Source: Stenotrophomonas maltophilia
GTDB lineage: Bacteria; Pseudomonadota; Gammaproteobacteria; Xanthomonadales; Xanthomonadaceae
Direction: 5' to 3'
DNA: 40,887 bases
Assembly (NCBI RefSeq): GCF_003970865.1
Contig: NZ_RXLZ01000046.1
Location: 1-40,887 of the forward strand
This document shows, in pieces, positions 26,739 to 38,280 of this stretch (position 1 is the first letter of the stretch; every line of letters starts with the position of its first letter). The notes below the pieces were generated by a model that did no database searches, had not been told where the DNA came from, and saw only the letters and a list, made by a program, of their open reading frames with translations. The translations under genes and the position numbers were made by a program.

Positions 26739-27232
26739 GTGCGGTCAGCCAGCCCGGTCCGGTCAGCCTGCGCGCGCTGCGCGAGAGCGACCTTAATGCG
26801 GTGATGGCGATTGAAGTACGCGGCTATCCGTTTCCCTGGACCCGTGGCATCTTCGTCGACTGCCTGCGTGCGGGCTATCCGGGCCTGGCCATGGAGCGCG
26901 ATGGCCAGCTGATCGGCTATGGCGTACTCAGCATCGCGGCCGACGAGGCCCATGTGCTGAACGTCTGCATCGACCCGCTGACGCAGTCGCGTGGGCTCGG
27001 ACGTCAGCTGCTGCGCGCGCTGGTACAGCTGGCCGGCGACCGCGGGGCGCAGCGTGTGTTCCTGGAAGTGCGTCCGTCCAACACGCCGGCGTTGGCGCTG
27101 TACCACAGCGAAGGCTTCAACGAGATTGGCCGCCGCCCGCGTTATTACCCGGCCGCACAGGGCCGCGAAGACGCGGTGGTGATGGCGATCGAACTGGTCG
27201 ACGGCGACCTGCAGGCGATGCCGCCGTTGTAA
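26735..27232 (+). CDS. rimI: Ribosomal protein S18 alanine N-acetyltransferase
   Basis: This is a GNAT-family acetyltransferase (165 aa) that acetylates the N-terminal alanine of ribosomal protein S18. IEVRGYPFPWTRGIF is the typical N-terminal substrate region, HVLNVCIDP and SRGLGRQLL form the acetyl-CoA-binding strand and Q/RxxGxG/A loop, and LEVRPSNTPALALYHSEGF with the late RRPRYYP are RimI marks. Its ATG overlaps the holD stop (ATGA). It is followed by a SMAG-like element rather than a clear terminator. Confidence 0.94.
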   Translation: MSAVSQPGPVSLRALRESDLNAVMAIEVRGYPFPWTRGIFVDCLRAGYPGLAMERDGQLIGYGVLSIAADEAHVLNVCIDPLTQSRGLGRQLLRALVQLAGDRGAQRVFLEVRPSNTPALALYHSEGFNEIGRRPRYYPAAQGREDAVVMAIELVDGDLQAMPPL

Positions 27233-27242
27233 CGGGGAGGGT

Positions 27243-27265
27243 TGCCGGCCAGCGGCCGGCACTAC
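27243..27265 (-). repeat. SMAG-like REP element
   Basis: On the minus strand, GTAG followed by TGCCGGCC / GGCCGGCA around GCT. It lies 10 bp past the rimI stop and may act as its transcript end. Confidence 0.75.
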
Positions 27266-27298
27266 CGATGGATCTCCGCTGTCATCGACACATCACCT

Positions 27299-27330
27299 GC
27301 CGTGGTAGGTGCCAACCTTGGTTGGCACGC
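27299..27330 (+). repeat. 32-bp direct repeat containing a SMAG element (copy A)
   Basis: GTAG at 27305-27308 heads a perfect 9-bp stem, GTGCCAACC / GGTTGGCAC, with a TT loop. The 32 bases 27299-27330 are identical to 28270-28301 on the other side of the EamA transporter gene. Confidence 0.85.
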
Positions 27331-27335
27331 TTTCC

Positions 27336-28157
27336 TCACGCCATCCGCAGTGCAAGTACACCGCCCACAATCAACGCCGCCGCCAGCCAGCGCGCGCGCG
27401 GAATCCGTTCGCGCAACACGAACACCGAGATCAGCAGCGCGAACAGGATCGACGATTCGCGCAGCGCCGAGACCATCGCCACCGGTGCCTGGGTCATGGC
27501 CCACAACGCCATCGCGTAGGACGCCGTGGTGCCGACGCCACCGGCCAGCCCCAGCGGCCAGTGCTGGCGCGCATAGTCCAGCACCGCGCCACCGCGGGTG
27601 TACAACGCCCACAGGGGCAGTGGAATGCCTGACAGCAGGAACAGCCACAACGTATAGCTGAGTGCGCTGCCGGACTGACGCGCGCCCTGCGCATCGACCA
27701 GGGTGTAGGTGGCGATCATCGCGGCAGTCAGCAGCGGCAGCCGCAGCTGGCCGCCACGTGCGCCCAGTGCCATGCACAGGATGCCGGTGCTGACCAGCAC
27801 CACGCCCAGCCACGCCGCCGGGGGCAGCTGCTCGCCCAGCAGGGTGCCCGCCAGCGCGACCAGGATCGGTGCGCTGCCGCGCATCAGTGGATAGGCCAGG
27901 CTCATGTCGACCTGCTGGTAACAGCGTGCGACCAGCCCGTAATAGGTCACCTGCAGCAGCACCGAAGTGGCCAGCCATGGCCAGCTGTGCGCGGCGGGGA
28001 AGGGCAGGAAGGGCAGGGCAGCGGCGGACAGCAGCGCGGCGCTGCCGGTGACCAGCACGGTGCCGAGGAACTTGTCCGGCCCACGTTTGACGATCGCATT
28101 CCAGCTGGCATGCAGGGCCGCGGCCGCGAGGACCAGCAGGAAAATGGAAAGAGGCAT
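27336..28157 (-). CDS. EamA/DMT-family transporter
   Basis: This is a 273-residue inner-membrane protein with ten predicted hydrophobic helices in two EamA-like halves, typical of the drug/metabolite transporter superfamily. The first half has LHASWNAIVKRG and YPLMRGSAPILVAL, the second SYAMALWAMTQAPVAMVSALRESS and FVLRERIPRARW. Substrate is unknown. I start at the ATG at 28157 (MPLSIFLLVL); a frame 43 residues longer runs into a tandem SMAG array and is not credible. The gene is bracketed by 32-bp identical repeats. Confidence 0.85.
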   Translation of the reverse strand: MPLSIFLLVLAAAALHASWNAIVKRGPDKFLGTVLVTGSAALLSAAALPFLPFPAAHSWPWLATSVLLQVTYYGLVARCYQQVDMSLAYPLMRGSAPILVALAGTLLGEQLPPAAWLGVVLVSTGILCMALGARGGQLRLPLLTAAMIATYTLVDAQGARQSGSALSYTLWLFLLSGIPLPLWALYTRGGAVLDYARQHWPLGLAGGVGTTASYAMALWAMTQAPVAMVSALRESSILFALLISVFVLRERIPRARWLAAALIVGGVLALRMA

Positions 28158-28225
28158 CCAGCGATGATGCCATGCGGGAGAAATGGAAACGCCGGGCATC
28201 GCCCGACGTTTCCGATTCCGCTTCG

Positions 28226-28301
28226 GTGGGTGCCAACCTCTCCCACCGTGGTAGGTGCCAACCTCTCCCGCCGTGGTAGGTGCCAACCTTGGTTGGCACG
28301 C
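28226..28301 (+). repeat. 25-bp tandem SMAG-like array plus full element (copy B)
   Basis: Three head units start at 28226 (GTGG), 28251 (GTAG) and 28276 (GTAG), exactly 25 bp apart, each followed by GTGCCAACC. The first two continue CTCTCCC(A/G)CCGTG and lack the second stem arm; the third has the complete stem (GTGCCAACC / GGTTGGCAC). The last 32 bases (28270-28301) are identical to 27299-27330. Located between the EamA start and the valS stop. Confidence 0.85.
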
Positions 28302-28316
28302 ACCAGAGCGCGGCGC

Positions 28317-31145
<2,829 letters not shown>

Positions 31146-31178
31146 GCGGGGGAACCGGTAATCAAGGCGGAAGGGAGA

Positions 31179-31373
31179 TCAGCGCGACCCGAGGGCGCGC
31201 CGGATCTTCTGGTCGGTGTGGTACTGGCTGACCGCATAGGCGGCCCAGATGGCGGCGGGCAGCCAGCCGATCAGGGTGATCTGCAGGATCAGGCAGACGA
31301 TGCCGGCAAACGGTCGGCCGATGGTGAAGAAGGACAGCCAGGGAAGAATCAGGGCGATCAGCAGGCGCATCAA
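31179..31373 (-). CDS. YqaE/Pmp3-family small membrane protein
   Basis: This is a 64-residue protein of two hydrophobic helices (about 3-24 and 26-48) with the YqaE/Pmp3 pattern ILPWLSFFTIGRPFAGI...LIGWLPAAIWA. Related yeast Pmp3 affects membrane potential and salt tolerance; the bacterial role is unclear. It ends in a short charged tail (DQKIRRALGSR). It lies 16 bp after holC and 33 bp before valS, so it is probably cotranscribed; this insertion is absent from the E. coli operon. Confidence 0.8.
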   Translation of the reverse strand: MMRLLIALILPWLSFFTIGRPFAGIVCLILQITLIGWLPAAIWAAYAVSQYHTDQKIRRALGSR

Positions 31374-31389
31374 GGGGTCCTCGCGGGAC

Positions 31390-31815
31390 TTACATGTCGT
31401 GCTTGTTCAGGTCGTAACCGGCGGCCTTGTACTGGCGCCAGCGTTCGCGCAGCGGTTCGCGCGCTTCCGGGTCGGCCGGTACCACTTCCAGCACGCGTTC
31501 GCACTGGCCGAGCCAGGGTTCGTCGCGCAGGTTGATCACAAGCGGACGCGCCGGTGCCTCGGTGCCGGGCACGGCGATCAGCACCAGGGCTTCTTCCTCG
31601 TCCATGTCCTCGCCGGCGATCTGGTGCGGGATGTAGGCATCGTTGTCGAACGCCCACAGCAGCTCGTCCAGCTCCTCGGCCTGGGCCTGGTCGCGGGCCA
31701 GCACCAGGGTGAACAGCCCGGCGTCGTTGGCCTTGCGCGCCAGCTCGCAGACCAGGCGCAACGGCTCGGTCAGGAAGCGGGGCTTGGCGATCAGGTAGAA
31801 GTCGGCGCGGGGCAT
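31390..31815 (-). CDS. holC: DNA polymerase III chi subunit
   Basis: This is the chi subunit (141 aa), which links the clamp-loader complex (through psi) to single-stranded DNA-binding protein. ADFYLI at the start, CELARKANDAGLFTLVLA, DELLWAFDNDAYIPH and the final YDLNKHDM match the HolC family. It is placed between pepA and valS as in E. coli. Its partner psi is the probable HolD at 26229-26738. Confidence 0.93.
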   Translation of the reverse strand: MPRADFYLIAKPRFLTEPLRLVCELARKANDAGLFTLVLARDQAQAEELDELLWAFDNDAYIPHQIAGEDMDEEEALVLIAVPGTEAPARPLVINLRDEPWLGQCERVLEVVPADPEAREPLRERWRQYKAAGYDLNKHDM

Positions 31816-31897
31816 GGCAGGGTCCGGGTCAGGCAGGGTTCCGGCGGTGCCGGGCGAGGCCCCGGCCGACAGGCGCCGGCCAGGGTCGGGTACGGCA

Positions 31898-33376
31898 TCA
31901 GGCGCGGGCGGCCTGGTCCAGCAGCCACTGGCTCAGCAGGCCGACCGGGCGGCCGGTGGCCATGCCACGCTTGCCTTCATCGCTGGCCACGCCGGCGATG
32001 TCCAGGTGGGCCCAGCGCTGGCCTTCGGCGAAGCGCGACAGGAAGCAGCCCGCGGTGATCGCGCCGGCCCAGCGGCCGCCGATGTTGTAGACGTCGGCGA
32101 AGGTCGAATCCAGCATCGGCTGGTACTCGTCCCACAGCGGCAGGCGCCAGGCGCGGTCGAACACGTGCTCGCCGGCGGCCAGCAGCTCGTTGGCCAGGTC
32201 GTCGTGCTTGCTCATCAGGCCGGCGGTCTGGTGGCCGAGGGCGACCATGCAGGCACCGGTCAGGGTGGCGACGTCGACCAGCGCGGCCGGCTCGAAGCGC
32301 TGCGCGTAGGTCAGCGCATCGCACAGGATCAGGCGGCCTTCGGCGTCGGTGTTGCCGACTTCGATGGTCTTGCCCGACATTGAGGTGATCACGTCGGACG
32401 GGCGGTAGGCGTTGCCGTCGATGGCGTTTTCCACCGCCGGCACCACCACCACCAGGTTCAGCGGCAGCTTGGCCTTGACCGCGGCGACGAAGGTGCCGAT
32501 GACGTTGGCGCCACCGCACATGTCGTACTTCATCTCTTCGATGCCGCCCTGGGTCTTCAGGTTGACGCCACCGGTATCGAAGGTGATGCCCTTGCCGACC
32601 AGCACGTACGGCTTGGCGTCGCCGGCGCCGGTCCACTTCAGCACGACGAGGCGCGGGCGGTTGGCCGAACCGCGGGCCACGGCCAGCAGCGAGCCCATGC
32701 CCAGCGCTTCCATCTGGGCCTCGTCGAGGATCTCGGCCTCGGCACCGTCGTGTTCGCCGGCGAACTTCACGCCCACTTCGGCCAGGTAGGCCGGGGTGCA
32801 GTAGTTCGGCGGCAGGTTGCCCAGCTCGCGGGCGAACTCGACACCGGCGGCGATGGCCTGGCCCTGGGCCAGGGCCTGCGCGTCGTCACCGGCGATGGCC
32901 AGCTGGGCCAGGCCGGCGTCGTCGGCCTTCTTCTTGCCCAGGGTGGCGGTGTAGCGGTACGCGGCGTGATCGGCGGCGATCACCGCCTGGCGGATAGCCC
33001 AGGCTGCGTCGCGGTCCTTCACCGCCACTTCGGACAGGGTGAACAGTGCGCTGCGGGCAGCGCCGGCCTTCAGCGCGCGCACGGCGTCGCCGACGGCCTT
33101 CAGGTACTGCGGCACGCCGAAACGGGCGACTTCGCCCAGGCCGACCACCAGCACGCGCGGGGCGGTCACGCCCGGCAGGTCATGCAGCAGGGTGGTGGCG
33201 CCGGTCTTGCCGGACAGGTCGCCGCGCTGGGCCAGGGCGGCCAGGCGGCCACCGCTGGCGGCGTCCAGGGCCTGTGCGGCCGGGGTCAGGGTATGGTCGG
33301 CATACGCGCCAACCACCAGGCAATCAACGGTGGCGGCGGCCGGAGCAACGTGGTTCAGGGTGAATTCGAGGGCCAT
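31898..33376 (-). CDS. pepA: Leucyl aminopeptidase
   Basis: This is an M17 metallo-aminopeptidase (492 aa) that removes N-terminal residues from peptides in the cytoplasm. The metal and active-site blocks are [15 protein letters not shown] (Lys and Asp ligands), [13 protein letters not shown] and the hallmark [14 protein letters not shown]; the usual FDSGG reads FDTGG here, a mild change. In E. coli the orthologue also binds DNA (XerA/CarP); whether this one does is not visible. The ATG at 33376 (MALEFTLN) has a GGAAT site. First gene of the pepA-holC-yqaE-valS run and divergent from lptF. Confidence 0.95.
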   Translation of the reverse strand: MALEFTLNHVAPAAATVDCLVVGAYADHTLTPAAQALDAASGGRLAALAQRGDLSGKTGATTLLHDLPGVTAPRVLVVGLGEVARFGVPQYLKAVGDAVRALKAGAARSALFTLSEVAVKDRDAAWAIRQAVIAADHAAYRYTATLGKKKADDAGLAQLAIAGDDAQALAQGQAIAAGVEFARELGNLPPNYCTPAYLAEVGVKFAGEHDGAEAEILDEAQMEALGMGSLLAVARGSANRPRLVVLKWTGAGDAKPYVLVGKGITFDTGGVNLKTQGGIEEMKYDMCGGANVIGTFVAAVKAKLPLNLVVVVPAVENAIDGNAYRPSDVITSMSGKTIEVGNTDAEGRLILCDALTYAQRFEPAALVDVATLTGACMVALGHQTAGLMSKHDDLANELLAAGEHVFDRAWRLPLWDEYQPMLDSTFADVYNIGGRWAGAITAGCFLSRFAEGQRWAHLDIAGVASDEGKRGMATGRPVGLLSQWLLDQAARA

Positions 33377-33420
33377 TGAGCAGATTCCATTGGCGAGTCC
33401 GTACAATCGCAGGCCGTTTA

Positions 33421-33442
33421 CGCCCAGACAGTAGACTGGGCG
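33421..33442. promoter_or_regulatory. Inverted repeat in the pepA-lptF divergent region
   Basis: CGCCCAG (33421-33427) and CTGGGCG (33436-33442) form 7-bp arms around an 8-base spacer, 39 bp before lptF. A TACAAT at 33402-33407 could be an lptF -10 box, which would place the repeat in the 5' leader. It may be an operator or leader hairpin; function unproven. Confidence 0.3.
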
Positions 33443-33480
33443 GCACCGCGAACGAACCCCAGAGTTTAAACCACCGCCCC

Positions 33481-34563
33481 ATGCTGAAGCTCGACCGATA
33501 CCTGCTGGGCGATTTCGTCCAGAGTTTCCTGGCTACCCTGATCGTCCTGCTGGTGGTCAGCGTGGGCGGCGTGCTGGTGGACATCCTCGGCAACATCGCC
33601 GACGGGCGCCTGCCGGCCAAGCTGCTGTTCTCGCAGCTGGGCCTGCAGTTCATCGCCTACCTGCCGCTGATCCTGCCGCTGGCGCTGATGCTGGGCCTGC
33701 TGCTGGCCATCGCCCGCCTGTACCGCGACTCGGAAATGGCGGTGATCACCGCCATTGGTGTCGGCCCCAAACGGCTGCTGCGGCCACTGCTGATGCTGGT
33801 GGTGCCGGTGGTGGCCCTGGTGGGCGCCTGCTCGCTGTGGCTGGGCCCGTGGGCCGGCCGGGTGGCCGAGCAGATGATCATCGAGGCCAACCGCAGCGTG
33901 CTGATGGCCGGCCTGGAGCCGGGCCGCTTCACCCCGCTGCCCAATGGCGGCGTGGTCTACCTGTCCTCGATCTCGCCCGATGGCACCCAGCTGGGCAAGG
34001 TGTTCCTGCAGCGGCAGAAGGATGACCGCCTGGAGGTGGTGTCGGCCAATGGTGGCCGCATGTTCTTCGAGGGTACCCGCCAGCGCTTCCTGGAGCTGGA
34101 TGACGGCCACCAGGTGGAAGGGCCGGTGGCCGGTGGGCTGGACTACCGCCTGGCGACCTTCGCCCGCAATGACGTGGCCCTGCCCGATGGTGCGCAGACC
34201 CGCACCGAGGATGACCCGGAACTGATGCCGACCCTGCAGCTGATCGGCGATGAGCGTCCGCAGGCGCAGGCGCAGCTGCACCGCCGCCTGGCGCCGCCGC
34301 TGATCGCGCTGGCGTTCGCCCTGCTGACCGTGCCGCTGGGCCGCAGCTCGCCGCGCCAGCAGCGCTACGGCCGCATGATGCTGGCGCTGATGGCCTACAT
34401 GGTCGGCACCAACCTGATGTTCATCGGCAGCGGCTGGATCGCCAACGGCAAGATCCCCCCTGCGCTTGGGCTGTGGTGGTTGACCCTGCCGTTGCTGGCG
34501 CTGGCAATCTGGATGTATGCACGTGATGGCCGCCTGGGCCGCCCGAAGGGAGCCCGCGCATGA
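33481..34563 (+). CDS. lptF: LPS export permease LptF
   Basis: This is an inner-membrane permease (360 aa) of the LptB2FG transporter that drives LPS from the inner membrane across the periplasm. It has the YjgP/YjgQ layout: three helices ([20 protein letters not shown] start), a periplasmic beta-jellyroll domain of ~150 residues, then three helices near the end ([22 protein letters not shown]). The ATG at 33481 is the family's start; the longer frame upstream overlaps pepA. Its stop overlaps the lptG start (ATGA). Confidence 0.95.
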   Translation: MLKLDRYLLGDFVQSFLATLIVLLVVSVGGVLVDILGNIADGRLPAKLLFSQLGLQFIAYLPLILPLALMLGLLLAIARLYRDSEMAVITAIGVGPKRLLRPLLMLVVPVVALVGACSLWLGPWAGRVAEQMIIEANRSVLMAGLEPGRFTPLPNGGVVYLSSISPDGTQLGKVFLQRQKDDRLEVVSANGGRMFFEGTRQRFLELDDGHQVEGPVAGGLDYRLATFARNDVALPDGAQTRTEDDPELMPTLQLIGDERPQAQAQLHRRLAPPLIALAFALLTVPLGRSSPRQQRYGRMMLALMAYMVGTNLMFIGSGWIANGKIPPALGLWWLTLPLLALAIWMYARDGRLGRPKGARA

Positions 34564-35666
34564 GGCTGCGCCCGATGCGTTTCGACCTGTACCTGGGCCG
34601 GTCGGTGTTCACCACGGTGCTGCTGACCTGGGCCGTACTGGTCGGCCTGGACGTAGTGATGGCGTTCTCCGGCGAGTTCAAGGACATCGGCAAGAACGGC
34701 TACACGCTGGGCCATGCCGCCGCATGGGTGCTGTACACGGTGCCACGCCGTGCCTACACCATGTTCCCCACCGCCGCGGTGATCGGTGCACTGATGGGCC
34801 TGGGCCAGCTGGCGGCGACCTCGGAGCTGACCGCGCTGCGTGCGCTGGGCCTGTCGCGCAAGCGCCTGAGCGTTTCGGTGGCGATCGCGCTGTCGCTGCT
34901 GACCGCGGTGATGGTGCTCAGCGCCGAGACCCTGGGCCCCTGGGGTCAGGACCGCGCCGATGCGTTGAAGTCCAGCGCCAAGTGGGGGCGGGATATCGCT
35001 ACCAGCCGCTACTCGGGCCTGTGGGCACGCGAGGGCGATACCTTCCTCAACGCGCAGAGCGGCGAGGAGCAGCTGGTCGGCGACAAGGGCACGCGCCTGA
35101 TCCTGCGCGACGTACGCCTGTACCGCATCGCCGAGAACGGGGGCATCGCCTCGTTGACCCATGCCGACACCGCCGAGCACGACAAGGATGGCTGGGTGCT
35201 GACCGGGGTACGTCGCGATACCTTCGGCGAGCGCTCGGCGACCCGCCAGGAAATCGCGCGTGAGCCGTGGAATTCGAAGCTGGATGCGGCCGCATTGGCG
35301 ACCGGCATCGCCAAGCCGCGCAACCTCAGCCTCGCGGAACTGAGCACCAGCATCACCTACCGGCAGCGCAACGGGCTGGATGCGCGTGACTTCGAGGACG
35401 TGTACTGGAGTCGCTGGTTCTATCCGTTGAACGTGCTGGCGCTGTGCCTGGCGGCGGTGCCGTTCGCGTTCGGTTCGCTGCGCAGCGGCGGCATGGGCAA
35501 GCGCCTGTTCCTGGGCATCCTGTTCGCGCTGGGCTTCTGGCTGCTGCAGCTGTTCTTCGGGCGCATGGCCGGCGCGTTGAAGTTCGATTACCGCATTGCC
35601 TATGCGCTGCCGCCGATCGTGATGCTGGCGGTGTCAGGACTGCTGTTCCGGCGCAAGTCGGGCTGA
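34560..35666 (+). CDS. lptG: LPS export permease LptG
   Basis: This is the partner permease of LptF (368 aa), with the same fold: RFDLYLGRSVFTTVLLTWAVLVGLD at the start, TMFPTAAVIGALMGLGQLA in the second and third helices, a periplasmic domain, then NVLALCLAAVPFAFGSLRSGGMGKR and a last pair of helices. It overlaps lptF by four bases (ATGA). Convergent with the RDD protein gene; two small hairpins lie between. Confidence 0.95.
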   Translation: MRLRPMRFDLYLGRSVFTTVLLTWAVLVGLDVVMAFSGEFKDIGKNGYTLGHAAAWVLYTVPRRAYTMFPTAAVIGALMGLGQLAATSELTALRALGLSRKRLSVSVAIALSLLTAVMVLSAETLGPWGQDRADALKSSAKWGRDIATSRYSGLWAREGDTFLNAQSGEEQLVGDKGTRLILRDVRLYRIAENGGIASLTHADTAEHDKDGWVLTGVRRDTFGERSATRQEIAREPWNSKLDAAALATGIAKPRNLSLAELSTSITYRQRNGLDARDFEDVYWSRWFYPLNVLALCLAAVPFAFGSLRSGGMGKRLFLGILFALGFWLLQLFFGRMAGALKFDYRIAYALPPIVMLAVSGLLFRRKSG

Positions 35667-35674
35667 CCCCCATG

Positions 35675-35733
35675 GAGCCGGGCCTGGCCCGGCTGTTTCC
35701 GCACTGCGCCCGTGAGTCGAGCATGGCTCGACG
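35675..35733 (+). repeat. Two SMAG-like hairpins between lptG and the RDD gene
   Basis: The first has a 9-bp stem AGCCGGGCC / GGCCCGGCT (35676-35694), the second GTCGAGC / GCTCGAC (35716-35732). Both resemble the stems of the GTAG elements, but the heads are degenerate (ATGG and GTGA). Confidence 0.5.
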
Positions 35734-35747
35734 CGACAGAGCGCGGA

Positions 35748-36239
35748 TCACCGTTTCGGCATGCGCACCAGGCGGGTGCCGCTGGCACGGTCGTGCCAGG
35801 TCAGGCGTTCGCGATCGACCCACGCCCACCAGAACCCCAGCCCACCCAGCAGCAGCGACAGCGTGCCCACGGCGAAACGCAGCCACAGCTGGCTGCGTCG
35901 CAGCGGCGCGCCATCCCCTGAGTGCAGTTTCAGCCGCCACGGCCGCATGCCCAGCGTCTGCCCGCCGCGGCGCCAGCTTGCCGTCGCGTACCACCCCGTG
36001 ATCGCCCAGCACACCGCCCACAGCAGCCACTGCCAGGCACTGAACGGCGCGATGTTCTCGCGTTGCGCGTGGCCGCTGATGGTGTAGGCGAGGGTGAACA
36101 GTGCGCCGGCGAGCATCCACAGCGCCAGTACCGGCAACGCGTCGTAGAGCATTGCCAGCAGGCGCCACAGCAGCAGTGCGCGAGGGTGGGGCAGTTCGCT
36201 GGCGGCCGCAGGGGCCGTGTCGGTGGCAGGGCGGGACAT
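35748..36239 (-). CDS. RDD-family membrane protein
   Basis: This is a 163-residue membrane protein with an RDD domain: [18 protein letters not shown] (Arg and Asp of the first helix), a long middle helix ([16 protein letters not shown]), [14 protein letters not shown], and a last helix ([16 protein letters not shown]) ending in [15 protein letters not shown]. Function of the family is uncertain. The ATG at 36239 is chosen because it begins the short acidic/Ala N-terminus; no strong ribosome site is visible. Divergent from xerD with 56 bp between. Confidence 0.85.
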   Translation of the reverse strand: MSRPATDTAPAAASELPHPRALLLWRLLAMLYDALPVLALWMLAGALFTLAYTISGHAQRENIAPFSAWQWLLWAVCWAITGWYATASWRRGGQTLGMRPWRLKLHSGDGAPLRRSQLWLRFAVGTLSLLLGGLGFWWAWVDRERLTWHDRASGTRLVRMPKR

Positions 36240-36295
36240 GCGCCGAGCATACGCAAAGCTGGCCGTGCCCGCAGTGGCCCTCGTATCCTGCACGC

Positions 36296-37273
36296 ATGGC
36301 CCTTGTTTCCACCCCCGCCGACCGCCGCCAGCTGGTCCAGCAACTGCCCGAGCTGCGCGCCGACGACAGCATGCGCATCCAGCGCTTCCTCGATGCGATC
36401 TGGGCCGAGAACGGTCTGGCCCGCGCCACCCTCGACAGCTACCGGCGCGACCTGGAAGGGCTGGCGCGCTGGATGGATGGGCGCGACGGTGGCCTGGCCG
36501 GCGTCGAGCGCCCGGGGTTGTTCGACTACCTGGCCTGGCGCACCCGTCATGGCTGGTCGCCGCGCAGCAATGCGCGGTTGCTGTCGGCGCTGCGGGCGTT
36601 CTTCGCCGATGGCGTGCGCCGCGGTGAACGCAGCGAGGACCCCAGTGCGCTGCTGGATCCGCCCAAGCTGCCACGCTTGCTGCCCAAGGCGCTGGCCGAA
36701 AGCCAGATCGACGCGCTGCTGGCAGCGCCGGATATCGACAGCCCGCTGGGCCTGCGCGACCGCGCCATGCTGGAACTGATGTATGCCGCCGGCCTGCGCG
36801 TGAGCGAACTGGTGCTGCTGCCGGCCACCGCGGTGAACCTGCGCCAGGGCGTATTGCGGGTGACCGGCAAGGGCAGCAAGGAACGGCTGGTGCCGCTGGG
36901 TGAGGAGTCGCAGCACTGGCTGGAGCGCTATCTGCAGGCGTCGCGCCCGCTGCTGGTCGGCAAGGGCAAGGTGCAGGCGCTGGCCGATGGGCAGACCCCA
37001 TTGTTTGTCGAGCCGGCGCTGCATGCGCTGACCCGCCAGGCGTTCTGGCACCTGGTCAAGCGCCACGCGCAGGTGGCCGGCATCGACCCGGTGCGGATCA
37101 GCCCGCATGGCCTGCGCCACAGCTTCGCCACGCATCTGCTCAACCGCGGTGCCGACCTGCGCGCGCTGCAGATGCTGCTCGGCCACAGCTCGCTGTCGAC
37201 CACCCAGATCTACACCCTGGTGGCCCGCGAACACCTGCAGAAGCTGCACGCGCGCCACCATCCGCGCGGCTGA
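36296..37273 (+). CDS. xerD: Site-specific tyrosine recombinase XerD
   Basis: This is a chromosome-dimer resolvase (325 aa) acting with XerC at dif. All catalytic residues are present: Arg168 (GLRVSE), Lys192 ([11 protein letters not shown]), His271 and Arg274 (HGLRHSFA), His297 (LLGHSS) and Tyr306 (STTQIY). The end [13 protein letters not shown] is the XerD, not XerC, C-terminus. Start ATG at 36296. It is followed by a DsbC-type gene; the order xerD-dsbC also occurs in E. coli, so this is a housekeeping gene and not part of a mobile element. Confidence 0.96.
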   Translation: MALVSTPADRRQLVQQLPELRADDSMRIQRFLDAIWAENGLARATLDSYRRDLEGLARWMDGRDGGLAGVERPGLFDYLAWRTRHGWSPRSNARLLSALRAFFADGVRRGERSEDPSALLDPPKLPRLLPKALAESQIDALLAAPDIDSPLGLRDRAMLELMYAAGLRVSELVLLPATAVNLRQGVLRVTGKGSKERLVPLGEESQHWLERYLQASRPLLVGKGKVQALADGQTPLFVEPALHALTRQAFWHLVKRHAQVAGIDPVRISPHGLRHSFATHLLNRGADLRALQMLLGHSSLSTTQIYTLVAREHLQKLHARHHPRG

Positions 37274-37373
37274 GCAGAGGCCTGAACCCCGGCCTCAAGC
37301 GGCGGGCGGTGTCGCGGCCTGGTCGCGGCGGCTGTGTCAGAATCCGGGGTCTTCTTCTGTCGCGGACCGCTCC

Positions 37374-38159
37374 ATGCTCCGATTTGCCATCGCCGCCGTG
37401 TTCGGTGCGCTCAGCCTGACCGCCTGTGCCCAGCCGGCTCCGCCGGCCGCCAAGGCACCCGCCGCCGCTGCGGCCAAGGCCAGCCCGGCCGCGAATGCGC
37501 CCGCCGACCAGGCGGTACGCGCCGCGCTGACCGCGCTGAACCCCGGTTTCCAGGTGGACTACATCGGCCCCGCGCCGTTCCCCGGCTTCCGCGAGGTCGT
37601 CGTTTCCGGCCAGCTGCTGTACGTGTCCGATGACGGTCGCTACCTGTTCCAGTCGCAGCCGTACGACACGCGTGCCAAGGGCCCGGCCAACAGCGAAGGC
37701 CTGCTCGGCTACCGTCGCGATCTGCTGGCCAAGGCCAACCATGGCGACCGCATCGTGTTCGCCGCGCCGAATGCCAAGTACACCATCAGCGTGTTCACCG
37801 ACATCGAGTGCGGCTACTGCCGCAAGCTGCACCAGGACATCGCCGAGCTCAACCGCAACGGCATCACCGTCGAGTACCTGGCGTTTCCGCGCATGGGCCT
37901 GGGCAGCAAGGACTACACCGACATGATCTCGGTCTGGTGTGCAGCGGATCGCCGCCAGGCCCTGACCAACGCCAAGCGCGGTGGCAATGTGCCGGCCAAG
38001 AACTGCACCAACCCGGTGGCGATGCAGTACGCGCTGGGCCAGCAGCTGGGTGTGAACGGCACGCCGGCGATCTTCGCGCCGGACGGCACCCAGCTGGGTG
38101 GTTACCTGCCGCCGGCGCAGCTGCGTGCGGCGCTGGAAAAACTGTCGGCCAAGCGCTGA
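37374..38159 (+). CDS. dsbC: DsbC-like thiol:disulfide isomerase, lipoprotein
   Basis: This is a periplasmic disulfide isomerase (261 aa) of the DsbC/DsbG family. The thioredoxin domain has the active site CGYC (146-149) in FTDIECGYCR and the cis-proline loop GTPAIF (Thr230-Pro231); Cys189 and Cys211 may form a structural disulfide. The N-terminal dimerisation domain (about 45-110) is preceded by an unusual Ala/Pro/Lys linker (21-45). The leader ends in SLTAC with Cys18, a lipobox, and Ala at +2, so the mature protein is probably an outer-membrane-anchored lipoprotein rather than soluble as in E. coli. The ATG at 37374 is selected for this leader. Confidence 0.9.
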   Translation: MLRFAIAAVFGALSLTACAQPAPPAAKAPAAAAAKASPAANAPADQAVRAALTALNPGFQVDYIGPAPFPGFREVVVSGQLLYVSDDGRYLFQSQPYDTRAKGPANSEGLLGYRRDLLAKANHGDRIVFAAPNAKYTISVFTDIECGYCRKLHQDIAELNRNGITVEYLAFPRMGLGSKDYTDMISVWCAADRRQALTNAKRGGNVPAKNCTNPVAMQYALGQQLGVNGTPAIFAPDGTQLGGYLPPAQLRAALEKLSAKR

Positions 38160-38177
38160 TCGACGCCGACCTTTTCC

Positions 38178-38238
38178 TGTAGAGCCGAGCCCATGCTCGG
38201 CTGTCGAAACATCAGCCGAGCATGGGCTCGGCTCTACA
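38178..38238. repeat. Perfect 26-bp inverted SMAG-like pair
   Basis: Bases 38178-38203 and 38213-38238 are exact reverse complements, with a 9-base spacer. Each half contains GTAG and its own stem (AGCCGAGC / GCTCGGCT), so the DNA or RNA can fold as two small hairpins or one long one. Confidence 0.9.
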
Positions 38239-38245
38239 GGTGGGA

Positions 38246-38279
38246 AGCCGGGGATGCGTGTCGCATCCCCGGCTTTTTT
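38246..38279 (+). terminator. Rho-independent terminator of the DsbC-like gene
   Basis: A 13-bp stem, AGCCGGGGATGCG (38246-38258) with CGCATCCCCGGCT (38262-38274), is followed by six T. It lies just before the stop codon of the convergent chitinase gene and may serve that gene less well, since there is only AA on its other side. Confidence 0.9.
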
Positions 38280-38280
38280 C

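Noticed and set aside
28226..28301. CRISPR-like array
   Set aside because: The three 25-bp units are in direct contact with no spacers and belong to the SMAG-like family; no cas genes are present.
36296..37273. Phage or island integrase
   Set aside because: The C-terminus and the xerD-dsbC order identify it as housekeeping XerD; no att sites or phage genes are nearby.
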